Origin: Nitrososphaerales archaeon
GTDB taxonomy: Archaea; Thermoproteota; Nitrososphaeria; Nitrososphaerales; Gagatemarchaeaceae
Length of the DNA stretch: 64,000 bases
NCBI GenBank assembly: GCA_032906765.1
Contig: JAJTZB010000002.1
Coordinates: 186,001 to 250,000 of the forward strand
Reading direction: 5' to 3'
In this document: positions 8,454-16,620 of the stretch, in pieces
Numbering within the stretch: the stretch's first letter is position 1
Layout of the letters: each line of letters opens with the position of its first letter
The notes under the pieces: generated by a model
What the model was told of the DNA's origin: nothing
The model's input: only the letters and a program-made list of their open reading frames with translations
The model's database searches: none
Program-made: the position numbers and the translations under genes

Positions 8454-8665
8454 GGACAGAGCTTAGGCAAGCAGACTCCTCGTCATAGGGCGATGGTGAA
8501 CCTGAGCTTGAGCGTATCGGCTGACCTGCCGGCCTCCTTCAGGTCTGCAGCGAGGCCGAACTAGACCTTCGGGAGCATCTCTGCTCTGTTCGTGACTCTG
8601 GCCACTCGAATCCTCGCTAGCGCGGGGCGAGACGTCCGGCGCTGCTATCCTCTTGAATTGCCTGG

Positions 8666-8974
8666 CTAGCCCTTGAAGAAACCCACCAGAAGGCCGAGGA
8701 TGAATGTGATCGAGGCGTACGGCAGGTATCCGGATATCTGCTTCACCTTCTCCACGTACGCCTGGCCTGAGGCTATCAGCGACGCGACTGGGCCTATGAT
8801 TTGGTTCGGCGCGACTGTCCCGAGGACGATGAGGACCCCGATGAGCACGGCGACCGCCAACCCCACCTTCAGCATCCCCTTCGCTATGATTCCGACGAGG
8901 AAGCCGATAATCAGCGGCGCTATAGTGACCACCAGGAAGGTGGTCGAGAGGTTCGGCGGGAGAAACGTTACCAC
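8666..8974 (-). CDS. small hydrophobic membrane protein
   Basis: 102 residues with three clear membrane segments (about 12-30, 35-53 and 85-101) and a short polar stretch QAYVEKVKQISGY before the last one. No signature for a named family. The gene stands alone, flanked by sparse sequence on both sides. Confidence 0.55.
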   Translation of the reverse strand: MVTFLPPNLSTTFLVVTIAPLIIGFLVGIIAKGMLKVGLAVAVLIGVLIVLGTVAPNQIIGPVASLIASGQAYVEKVKQISGYLPYASITFILGLLVGFFKG

Positions 8975-9518
8975 GGCCCAGTTCGCGGCCGTCGGCCTTA
9001 TTTGCTTTGCGAACAGAAACCCAGCAGAATCTCTTCACCAGTGAGCCGACGGCCCATGCGTCACTCATCGTTGCAGGGGGTATCGGATTCCCGTCGTTCC
9101 TTCAGTTTCCGTACCCGTTTCAGTACCACGCAATTGTAGCCGTTTTGTTTGTTATCTGGCAGGTGTGGTGGTTCTCTTGCCGGTCGCAGCTTTACCAAAA
9201 TACGCTCACACTGAGAGGGTTGCATGGGACAAATGAGGTAATTCAATTCCTTCGTAAGGTAACTCAACATTTGGAATTTACACACTATCGGATGGGGAAT
9301 GTGTGATGATTGCCGTGCCTGGAGGCTGCGACGTAAATGGCGGCCAACCATGGGAAAGAGGGTGTAGACGAAGAGCCAGATTATGTCGGTCATAGAGCGC
9401 CTAGTGTTCGGACGCTAATTGCGGAGCTAGGCTCTCAGCGGAAGCTGCCGCTTGGGGGGCTCGATGACGCGAAGGCAAAGTGTGGGACCGTAGCGTATCC
9501 GGCGAAACCCCTGCCCTG
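8975..9518 (+). other. gene-poor stretch of about 540 bp
   Basis: Lower in GC than its surroundings (especially 9110-9310), with no ORF on either strand showing family-like composition, motifs or a supported start. Short frames present here have random-looking sequence. It may be a decayed region or hold untranslated elements; nothing specific is recognised. Confidence 0.5.
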
Positions 9519-9722
9519 TCAAAGTCCAGACCCTCCAACGTGGTGTCCGCAGTCGACGCAGACGCCCTCCGTCAATCGCGAGCAGCCCTTCTTACAAGGA
9601 CAGTCCACCAATCGACTCTTCAGCACTATCTCGCCGAGCCTGCGCGGATCGCGCTTGAAGTTTTGACAGCGATTACACATCCTGCCCCGCCCACCTTCCG
9701 TCGGAGGCGGTATTTCATTCAT
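9519..9722 (-). CDS. small zinc-ribbon-like protein
   Basis: 67 residues. Cys pattern MCNRCQNF, then VDCPCKKGC, then GVCVDCGHH suggests one or two zinc knuckles. A ribosome-binding-like GGAGG lies 5 bases before ATG 9722, which supports this start (ATG 9680 is the alternative). The gene lies in a sparse, possibly decayed region, so it might also be a remnant of a larger zinc-ribbon protein. Confidence 0.4.
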   Translation of the reverse strand: MNEIPPPTEGGRGRMCNRCQNFKRDPRRLGEIVLKSRLVDCPCKKGCSRLTEGVCVDCGHHVGGSGL

Positions 9723-9816
9723 GACGGCCTCCGGGACAAAATAGCTCGTGGATTTGGAAATCCCACAGATTTAAGGACGAATGCCCCTGACCCTGCTAAC
9801 CAAGATATAGTCTTCT

Positions 9817-10383
9817 TTGTTACGACCAGAGGGTGCTAGAAGAGACACGAACACGAAGACCGCTCAGCTGGTTCGGCTCATTTCGGAGGTGGGCCCCGAC
9901 ATCCCTGAGATAGCGAAGAGGCTGGGGCAGTACAAGGAGTCTGTAAGGTACAGGTACAAGACCAAGATACTGGAGAAGGGATTCGCGGTTCAGGCGATGA
10001 TGGACCACGAGAAGCTCGGCCTGAGAAGGGCGGTGATGATAACCGACTTTGGAAGCCAATATGAGGAGTACGCGAGACAGATTCTGATTGCGATGAGCGA
10101 CCTCTGCTACGTGGTCGGATTCGAGAAGACGGTCCCCAAGGGTTCGTACATCATAGACGCGAGCAAGAGCATCTCACAGGTATCTGCTCAGCTTCGATGG
10201 ATCACGATGAACTTGGCCGAGGTTGCAAAGGACCTTATGAAGGAGAGGAGTAGGTCGGGCAAAACCCAGATTCATTCTTCAAAATTCCGCGCACTCTTGC
10301 TCGTCAAGTCGCCGTACAAGCTGCGCAGCGCAGCCTCTCTGCCCTGCTCGCCCTCTTCTACACGTCGAAATTCTAGGTGTTGA
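9817..10383 (+). pseudogene. Lrp/AsnC-like HTH regulator, probably truncated
   Basis: An N-terminal winged helix of Lrp type is seen at about residues 14-50 (LVRLISEVGPDIPEIAKRLG, then VRYRYKTKILEKGFAVQAM). The next ~90 residues look like the start of a ligand-binding domain (GLRRAVMITDFG). After about residue 145 the sequence turns into a Ser/Arg/Pro-rich tail unlike the rest, as expected when a frame is lost. Related archaeal regulators are usually longer. The start is uncertain: TTG 9817 is the only usual codon and gives a Arg-rich lead-in. It could still be an expressed short DNA-binding protein. Confidence 0.5.
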
Positions 10384-10429
10384 GCTTGCGCTCCGTCTGC
10401 CTCACGAGTTCCTCCTAAGGTTGCCCTCC

Positions 10430-10552
10430 TCAAACCGAGAAACTTTCCCTCTTGGTAAGTTTGTAACCGAAGCCCTTCTTGCGACGGATGCAAATCTCTC
10501 TGATGTCGCCCCAATAGCCGTCGAGCGTGAACGTCTCGGCGTGCTCATCCAT
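10430..10552 (-). CDS. small ORF (40 aa), possible gene remnant
   Basis: Reads MDEHAETFTLDGYWGDIREI then a Lys/Arg-rich end. Composition and codon use look protein-like, unlike the other frames here. The frame is open 20 further codons upstream without a start. It may be the 3' stump of a disrupted gene or a real micro-protein. Confidence 0.25.
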   Translation of the reverse strand: MDEHAETFTLDGYWGDIREICIRRKKGFGYKLTKRESFSV

Positions 10553-10666
10553 TGCCCAATTACTGTCCGCGGGAACGCACAGACCATTTCGACCGCCCGT
10601 CCAGCGCCAAAATCACGAAGTGTAACAAACTTGACCACTCAGCGGGCCGCGGATGGTCATTTCGGA

Positions 10667-11446
10667 CTACTTTTCCCCCTGCTTCTTCGCCCTTCCGCGG
10701 CCCGCCTCGGCTTTAGAACCCGATGCGAGCTCCTCTTCGATGACCTTCAGAGCGCTTTCGATGAAAGTCCTGAGCATGCCTATGTGCTTGGCGCTCCTGG
10801 GAACTGACAGGTGGATTCTGTCGTCCTGCGAGTAGAAGACTATCTGCCCCGACCCCACGCTGAGGCCCGGCCCCGTCTGATCGAGTGCAGTTGCTGAAAC
10901 TGTCGGAAGTTCTACATGCACAGCCGCGCTCTTCGGGAACCCGACAGGTCCTTCGGTCTCGGTTTCTCTTTCGACAGACTTCAGGTAGGAGATGTCAACC
11001 TCGTAAGCCTTCGCGACCCAGTCCGCTTTGCTCTTTGCTTCCGCCGGAGCAATCCCTGCGATCTTGGCAAGCTCTGCAGCGAAGTCTGCTGGAAGTTTGG
11101 CACCTTTGGAAGTGTAGTCTCGATAGATTCTCTCCCAGAGTCCTATCTTGAAGAGCGAAGCCCTGACCCCCTCCATCTTTTCTTTCGAGCTTTTCGGGGA
11201 GACAATCATCCGACCCGTCTCGGTCACTCGAATCTCTCCCGCTTTCCTGTCCACGACCCCGTAGCCCGTCATCAGAGCAACTTTCGCATTGAACGCCCCG
11301 CCGACGGTTGAATGACCCAGCAGCTGGGCCACGACCAGGGAGTCCACCTCGTTGGTCCCGAACTTCTCGAAGACCTTCCTCGCCCAGTCGACAACTTTGG
11401 GCGACAACCTCTCGTCGGGGACGGAGTACGCCTTTCCGATCTCCAA
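10667..11446 (-). CDS. conserved-type winged-helix protein of unknown function (DUF5343-like?)
   Basis: 259 residues. The first ~75 residues look like a winged helix that senses or mimics growth of a TE-type regulator (VAQLLGHSTVGGAFNAKVAL, GYGVVDRKAGEIRVTETG). A helical middle follows (about 95-155), and then a beta-rich segment around 175-225 (VHVELP, QIVFYSQDDRIHLSVP). The C-terminus is Lys/Arg-rich. The layout recalls the DUF5343 group, but that is a weak match by eye. Two 11-bp direct repeats (atcggcggtaa) lie 50-100 bases upstream. Confidence 0.55.
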   Translation of the reverse strand: MEIGKAYSVPDERLSPKVVDWARKVFEKFGTNEVDSLVVAQLLGHSTVGGAFNAKVALMTGYGVVDRKAGEIRVTETGRMIVSPKSSKEKMEGVRASLFKIGLWERIYRDYTSKGAKLPADFAAELAKIAGIAPAEAKSKADWVAKAYEVDISYLKSVERETETEGPVGFPKSAAVHVELPTVSATALDQTGPGLSVGSGQIVFYSQDDRIHLSVPRSAKHIGMLRTFIESALKVIEEELASGSKAEAGRGRAKKQGEK

Positions 11447-11494
11447 AGTGCGTCTCCACCCTTGGTAGTAATGGCAGTACTTAAGATTACCAGC

Positions 11495-11548
11495 ATCGGC
11501 GGTAAGAATCCCTGCGTCAAGTGAGTGGTTACGGGGAATCGGCGGTAA
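11495..11548 (+). repeat. two direct repeats of atcggcggtaa
   Basis: Identical 11-mers at 11495-11505 and 11538-11548, 43 bases apart, in the 221-bp space between two minus-strand winged-helix genes. They lie upstream of the gene at 10667-11446, so they could be operator sites for one of these regulators. Confidence 0.35.
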
Positions 11549-11667
11549 ATCCAGTAAACGAAAGGCAGTAAGGCATCGGAGCGGCGTTCATCCCGAAGTA
11601 CGGGATGGAATCAGTCCTCCGGCCAAGCTACTCTAGAAGTTGCGCTCAGGAAAGTTGCCGGCTTTGC

Positions 11668-12069
11668 TCAGCCCCAGACTCCGTGGTGGTCGGAGCTCGC
11701 GATTGTTTGACCCAAGTCAAGCAGCTCCCTGACGGTAACGAAGTTCGCGAGGAATTTCTTCCCAGCGTCTGTTATGTCGTAGTGGACTCCGCTCTTCGAG
11801 ACAGTCTTCTGCAATGCCCCGGTCTGCTCGAGCCTTCCGAGTGAATCTTCCAAGTCGCCCCAGGAAAGGTTCGCCTTGTAGAGTATGTGCGTCCTCCTGA
11901 TTGGTCCGAACTCGTTGACGACTTTCAGGATGTCGATGTACCGCTCCAGTCGCGATCGCTTCGATGTCTTCGCCTCCCTGACAGGACCCAACCCGGCCGT
12001 CCTGTCGATTATCGGTTGCCTGTCCAAGTCGTCAACGCCGAGCCCCTTCCAGATTCCGTTGTTTGACAT
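11668..12069 (-). CDS. winged-helix DNA-binding protein (HTH_45 type)
   Basis: 133 residues from ATG 12069. The central motif RYIDILKVVNEFGPIRRTHI followed by LYKANLSWGDLEDSLGRLEQ and a wing HYDITDAGKKFLANF matches the small archaeal winged-helix family in which a membrane or YKANLSW-like signature is common. The N-terminal 45 residues are polar and may be disordered. Probably a sequence-specific regulator; target unknown. ATG 12141 upstream would add a Cys/Arg-rich lead-in and is less likely. Confidence 0.7.
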   Translation of the reverse strand: MSNNGIWKGLGVDDLDRQPIIDRTAGLGPVREAKTSKRSRLERYIDILKVVNEFGPIRRTHILYKANLSWGDLEDSLGRLEQTGALQKTVSKSGVHYDITDAGKKFLANFVTVRELLDLGQTIASSDHHGVWG

Positions 12070-12524
12070 TTTGCTACCAGCGGAGAAATTCGACAAACGA
12101 ACCACACTGACCCGCGTACAACATCGACCCGGAGTCCCCAAGCGTCATGACAGGGTTCGGCCGTTCTACCGAAGAGACGTCGCCGAAAAAATCCGCGGAA
12201 GATCTCGCGAGCATCATCGACATCGGGTGTCGACCTCTGTTAAAGTGAAATGGACTTGCGCCCCATGGGAAGCCTCTTTTTCTTTCGCGCCGCAGATTTC
12301 TTGTCGTCGTTTGGGTCTTAGTTGACATAAAGCATAGAATAGTGCGGCCTTGATTTGTGGCTTCTTGTCAAATAGCGTAGAGCAAACGAATGGTTTCGGG
12401 CCATGTAGACCTGCTCCATATTTTTCCGCCATCAAAGAGCTCCAGTTGGCGAGTCCAGAGTCTTGCGATGGTTTGCTGTTTCACAATGCAGATATAATTT
12501 CCGAAACAATACAGACGTGAGAAA
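12070..12524 (+). other. intergenic region upstream of ftsZ, about 455 bp
   Basis: No convincing gene on either strand. The right part (12330-12520) is AT-rich for this genome and should hold the ftsZ promoter. The left part holds the divergent promoter of the winged-helix gene. Confidence 0.5.
12491..12500 (+). promoter_or_regulatory. TATA box of ftsZ
   Basis: gatataattt centred about 29 bases before ATG 12525; implies a leader of only a few bases. Confidence 0.5.
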
Positions 12525-13580
12525 ATGGAAATGCAATTACCAGACCAACCTGAAGCCTTCATCGAACAGATGAAGATTCAGTCAATGACACAACTGGCGC
12601 GACCAAGCGTTGCAGTACTCGGAGTGGGCGGAGCAGGCTCCAACATCGTCTCCTGGATCAAGGCGCGGGGCATTGCGGGAGGCAAGCTCATCGCCTGTAA
12701 CACCGACGCACCCCACCTCAGCATAACGAAGGCGGACCGCAGGGTCCTCATCGGCGAGAAGCTGACGGGCGGCAGAGGATGCGGCGGCTATCCGGAGAGG
12801 GGAATGCAGGCTGCCCAGGAGAGCATCCAGGAAATCAAGAGGGAGGTCCAAGGGGCAAACATCACATTCCTTTGCGCTGGCCTAGGAGGCGGAACCGGAA
12901 CAGGAGGCGTCCAGATCATAGCGAAGGAGTTGAGGGCCCAGGGGAACCTAGTGATCGGCGTTGTCACGCTCCCGTTCTCTGTAGAGAAGTACAGGTACGA
13001 GATAGCGAGGAAGGCCCTCCTGAACCTCCAGGGTCTCTGCGACTCGGTCGTAACCATAGACAACACAAAGCTAAGTCAGGTAGCGGGGAACCTGCCCCTA
13101 CAGCAGGCCCTCGGCGTCGCCAACGAGCTGATAGGCCAGTTCGTGAAGGGGATCACCGAGACGATAACCACCGCTAGCCTGATCAACATCGACTACGCTG
13201 ACATCAGGGCCATAATGGAGCGCAAAGGCCTCGCCGCGATAGGCGTAGGCGAGGAGGAAGGCTCCAACCGTGTGGAAACGGCAGTCCGCCACGCCCTGGA
13301 CGCTCAGCTGCTCGACATCAAGGACATCTCGAAGTCACAGGGGGTGTTGGTCCACGTATCCGGAGGAGACGACGTCACGCTGGAGGAGGTGACGAGGGCA
13401 GGGGAACTTGTCACTCGTTCGCTCCCGCCCAACACGAGGATCGTGTGGGGCGCCAAGGTGGACCCGACCATGAACGGAAGGGCCCGCGTGATGGTAGTCT
13501 TGACGGGCGTGGAGAGCACGTTCCTGAACAGCGCGCCCAGGTGGAGTCTAGGTCCGTTGAAGGTGGGGGGCGGCAAGTAG
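12525..13580 (+). CDS. ftsZ: cell-division tubulin homologue FtsZ
   Basis: 351 residues. GTPase features: VAVLGVGGAGSN (29-40), NTDAPHL (59-65), the tubulin signature GGGTGTG (121-127), and the T7 synergy loop NIDYADIRAIM (221-231) with the catalytic Asp pair. The canonical T7 loop argues for a true polymerising FtsZ rather than a CetZ. There is a 24-residue N-terminal extension and no long C-terminal tail, but the end LGPLKVGGGK could be a short partner-binding peptide. FtsZ forms the cytokinetic ring at mid-cell. Two further genes follow at 26 and 9 bases spacing, so they may encode ring partners. Confidence 0.95.
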   Translation: MEMQLPDQPEAFIEQMKIQSMTQLARPSVAVLGVGGAGSNIVSWIKARGIAGGKLIACNTDAPHLSITKADRRVLIGEKLTGGRGCGGYPERGMQAAQESIQEIKREVQGANITFLCAGLGGGTGTGGVQIIAKELRAQGNLVIGVVTLPFSVEKYRYEIARKALLNLQGLCDSVVTIDNTKLSQVAGNLPLQQALGVANELIGQFVKGITETITTASLINIDYADIRAIMERKGLAAIGVGEEEGSNRVETAVRHALDAQLLDIKDISKSQGVLVHVSGGDDVTLEEVTRAGELVTRSLPPNTRIVWGAKVDPTMNGRARVMVVLTGVESTFLNSAPRWSLGPLKVGGGK

Positions 13581-13606
13581 CCTCCTGCCCTTTTTGGTTA
13601 TTCACC

Positions 13607-13969
13607 TTGCGCCGCCTCTTTCTCCTCACAAAAAGGAGGTTCCAGCAGACGCTCAGTGAGCCCGATGTCTCGTTCGTCTACAAGGCAGTCGGGTTCCTCG
13701 CGATGGTGGGGTTCTTCGCCGCAGGCGCGGCTTCTGTCCTGCTGCCGTTGAGCGTCCCGCTCCCGTCCACGGTCATGTTCGTTGTCTCTGCGTTCGGCGC
13801 CGCCGTGTTCTTCGCCGGGCTGGTATCTAGCGAAGCGTGGGCCCTCTCGATGAGGAGGCGGTACAACTACACCCTCTCCTTGGACCCCTACACGACTAGG
13901 AAGCTGGCCATCTTCGTGGTGGGGCTCTCAGTCGTGACGCTCGCTGCAGTCCTTCTCGTCCTGAGATAG
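13607..13969 (+). CDS. small membrane protein in the ftsZ operon
   Basis: 120 residues from TTG 13607, the only usual start that gives a sensible N-terminus (basic RRLFLLTKRRFQQ). Three hydrophobic segments lie at about 26-48, 52-72 and 98-118, with a basic loop SMRRRYNYTL between the last two. It starts 26 bases after ftsZ and ends 9 bases before the coiled-coil gene. It is a candidate membrane anchor for the FtsZ ring; this is inferred only from the operon. No family recognised. Confidence 0.65.
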   Translation: MRRLFLLTKRRFQQTLSEPDVSFVYKAVGFLAMVGFFAAGAASVLLPLSVPLPSTVMFVVSAFGAAVFFAGLVSSEAWALSMRRRYNYTLSLDPYTTRKLAIFVVGLSVVTLAAVLLVLR

Positions 13970-13978
13970 GAGAGAGGG

Positions 13979-15598
13979 TTGGCGAACGGGCCACAGAACG
14001 GCAGCCCAGACGCCCTTTCGATACTCTTCGCCGTTGATTCTGAGACCTCAAAGCCCCTGCCGTACGAGCTTGAGGTCCTAGTCGCCTGGCTATCCATAGT
14101 CAAGAAACTCCCCCCTCCGCCTCCCAATCGCACCTACACCGAGGGGATAGGAGCAATAGCGAAGGTGTACTATCCGCTTTGGGCTGTCAACCTTGGCGGG
14201 AAGGTTGCTGTGCTGGACCCGCTCGCGGACCGTGTCTCCAGGGTGGAGTACAGGGAGCCAACGAGGATCGACGGGTTCGTCGAGAGGCTCCAGGAGACCC
14301 ACCGCAAGGTGTCAATGTTCAGGAACATGCTCGAGGCGTACCAGAACGCCTTCCCGATGTCGGGGGGCACGAGGTCCGTTGACGTCCCAGGCCTCCTCAG
14401 CGGTTCGGAAGCGGCAGCGATCATGCTCCGCGCGACCAGGAGCGATAGCAACGGTGGGGAGAGCGCCAACCTCCCTGTGGTGGGGGGAGCCACCTTCCTG
14501 GCGGTGAAGGGGACAGTCACAGCCATCCAGACGGTCTTCCGGTCATTCGCAGAGGGACTGGAGGAGCTGAGGCTGGCCAAGAGCGTTCTGAAGGTGGAGA
14601 CTGAGAGCCAGCTGAAGAGCCTCGGCACAGAGGTCGGGACGCTGCAGGCCGAGTACTCCAAGGAGATTGAAGCCACGAGAGACCTAGCGGACAGGACTGT
14701 CGAGGCGCTCGTGAAGAAAAGGGACGAGGAGATAGAGATGGTTGCCTCCCGCTTCACGGAGATAAGGGAGATGCTCGTCTCAGACCTGATGAACCTGAAG
14801 AAGGCCCACTCAGCGATCCTCCGCGAGGAGGGCTACCTGAGGAGGGTGGCAGCTGCGAGCGTCGCGAGCAGGCTCACACCGGGGTCGGACATGGTGAAGC
14901 TGCTCCTGGGCGACCACGCCAGCAGGCTCAGAACGGTGAAAGATGAAGCCTCTAAGGTCCAGGTTCTCGTCGAGGAGATCGAGAAGGAGAAAGGGAGGGA
15001 GCTGAGCGCGATCAAGGACCTCTACGATGAGCTGATCAGGGCCAAGTCGAGGGTGATCTCCGACCTGCAGATAGAGCTTGAGGTCGAGGTTGAGAAGCGG
15101 ACGGCAGAGATAAGCGAGCTCAGGGAGCTCCAGGAATCCATCGAGAAGAAGCTCGACAACGTCGTTGCGTCGAACGAGCAGTATCTCCACAATCTGGACT
15201 GGATAGTTCAGGACAGTGCTGGGGTCAAGGAGAACACGCCGGTGTACGTGCCCATCTACCTCGCCATGCCCGAACGGTCAGAAGGGCCATTTCTGGCCTG
15301 CCCGCCGAGCCTCTTCCTCTCGGGCTCGCCCCCCTTGGGAGCAGCCTACTCACTCGAGGAGAGGCTGAAGCCACTATCAGGCTACCTAAGGGCGCTCACC
15401 GACCTGCAGATCCCGCACAAGGCGCTGAAGGAACGGGACTTCAACAGGAAGCTGGCACAGCTGGTCCGTGGCCACGACCTCATGCCGAGCCTCACCGAGA
15501 CTGTGGCTACGGGTCTGAAGCTTGCACAGGAGAGGGGCTGGATAGGTGAACCAAGGGCGAGGGCGATAGAAGCGCTGGCAGCAAAGCTCAGTGCCTAG
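13979..15598 (+). CDS. coiled-coil protein in the ftsZ operon
   Basis: 539 residues from TTG 13979. The first ~190 residues are a compact globular part with a Pro stretch (KKLPPPPPNRTY) and no recognised motif. Residues about 190-405 are almost continuous heptad-like coiled coil (ELRLAKSVLKVETESQLKSL, then EIEKEKGRELSAIKDLYDEL, and ELEVEVEKRTAEISELRELQ). The C-terminal ~110 residues are globular again (YLRALTDLQIPHKALKERDF). No ATPase motif or signal peptide. The position behind ftsZ and a membrane protein suggests a structural or regulatory division role, but a family could not be named. Confidence 0.75.
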   Translation: MANGPQNGSPDALSILFAVDSETSKPLPYELEVLVAWLSIVKKLPPPPPNRTYTEGIGAIAKVYYPLWAVNLGGKVAVLDPLADRVSRVEYREPTRIDGFVERLQETHRKVSMFRNMLEAYQNAFPMSGGTRSVDVPGLLSGSEAAAIMLRATRSDSNGGESANLPVVGGATFLAVKGTVTAIQTVFRSFAEGLEELRLAKSVLKVETESQLKSLGTEVGTLQAEYSKEIEATRDLADRTVEALVKKRDEEIEMVASRFTEIREMLVSDLMNLKKAHSAILREEGYLRRVAAASVASRLTPGSDMVKLLLGDHASRLRTVKDEASKVQVLVEEIEKEKGRELSAIKDLYDELIRAKSRVISDLQIELEVEVEKRTAEISELRELQESIEKKLDNVVASNEQYLHNLDWIVQDSAGVKENTPVYVPIYLAMPERSEGPFLACPPSLFLSGSPPLGAAYSLEERLKPLSGYLRALTDLQIPHKALKERDFNRKLAQLVRGHDLMPSLTETVATGLKLAQERGWIGEPRARAIEALAAKLSA

Positions 15599-15701
15599 GC
15601 TACAACTGCAGCACCGGCTACAGTAGGGCCCAAGGCCTTAGCAAGGTTAAAAAGCCGCTCTCGAAAATCGCGCTACAAGTTTACCAGGGTGCTTTTTCGA
15701 C

Positions 15702-16532
15702 TTGAAGTGCGAGTTCTGTGGGGCAGAGGAGTCGCTACCTTTCGTTTGCAACTACTGCGGCGGCGTTCTCTGCGCCAACCATAGGCTCCCGGAGGCTCAC
15801 CAGTGCAAGGGCGACCTCACCCAGAAGAGGCTGATCGTGGCGCCTCCCCCAACCACCTTCAGCTGGAGCGATACGACCCCCAGCTACACTGCCCCCAGGC
15901 CGACCGCGGCGCACATCTTCTCCAAAGTTGAGGTGCGCGACATATTCGTGGCGTGGTTCGGGCTCGGGTTCGCCTTTTTCCTCGCCTTTCAGAGGGGGGG
16001 TCTCGGCAACTTGCCTGCTCTCTTTGCCGGCAGTCCTGGTGAGGTCGCCAGCGTCTTCCTGATTTCGCTTATCACCGTCGGCTCCGGCTTCGTGCTCCAC
16101 GAGCTGAGCCACAAGTTCACCGCACAGAGGTACGGGTACTGGGCGGAGTTCAGGATGTGGCCGCTCGGCCTCGTCCTCGCCCTAATCACCTCTCTGATTG
16201 GCTTCATCTTTGCGGCCCCGGGAGCCACGTACATCTCGGGGATGAACATCTCACAGTCGGAGAACGGCAAGATATCCTTGGCTGGTCCCCTCACCAACGT
16301 GGCTGTCGCAGCGGTCTTCCTGCCCATCCTCTTCATCTCGCCGCCCTTCTCGTTCTGGTCCGCGCTCGGCTCGGAAGGGGTCTTCGTGAACGTCTTCCTC
16401 GCCCTGTTCAACCTCCTCCCTGTGATGCCGCTGGACGGCGCCAAGGTCTTCGCGTGGAGCAAGCCGAGGTGGGCAGCCGTCTTCGTCCCCCTCGCCGCCG
16501 TCTTCGTATTCGTCCTCTTCGGTTTCGGGTAG
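15702..16532 (+). CDS. AN1-type zinc finger fused to site-2 protease (M50)
   Basis: 276 residues from TTG 15702. Residues 1-37 form an AN1-like finger (C3, C6, C16, C19, C24, H27, H33, C35). A Pro/Thr linker follows, then a six-helix M50 intramembrane metalloprotease with HELSH (133-137) and the second zinc motif LLPVMPLDGAKVF around Asp245. Such enzymes cut transmembrane anchors of regulators or signal peptides inside the membrane. The cytosolic AN1 finger could recruit ubiquitin-like or nucleic-acid partners. All catalytic residues (H133, E134, H137, D245) are present. Confidence 0.9.
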   Translation: MKCEFCGAEESLPFVCNYCGGVLCANHRLPEAHQCKGDLTQKRLIVAPPPTTFSWSDTTPSYTAPRPTAAHIFSKVEVRDIFVAWFGLGFAFFLAFQRGGLGNLPALFAGSPGEVASVFLISLITVGSGFVLHELSHKFTAQRYGYWAEFRMWPLGLVLALITSLIGFIFAAPGATYISGMNISQSENGKISLAGPLTNVAVAAVFLPILFISPPFSFWSALGSEGVFVNVFLALFNLLPVMPLDGAKVFAWSKPRWAAVFVPLAAVFVFVLFGFG

Positions 16533-16620
16533 GCTTCACCGCGGGAAGGACGCCCGCTCACTACAAGATAGAGGCGCATTAGGGAAGCGCTGAAATACCC
16601 TTTCCTCCCCGCAGGGATAG

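Noticed and set aside
9061-9393. 110-aa minus-strand frame
   Set aside because: No motif, odd Cys/Arg composition and no start signal; the region looks non-coding.
12214-12435. 73-aa minus-strand frame upstream of ftsZ
   Set aside because: No family features and no promoter; it covers the probable ftsZ regulatory region.
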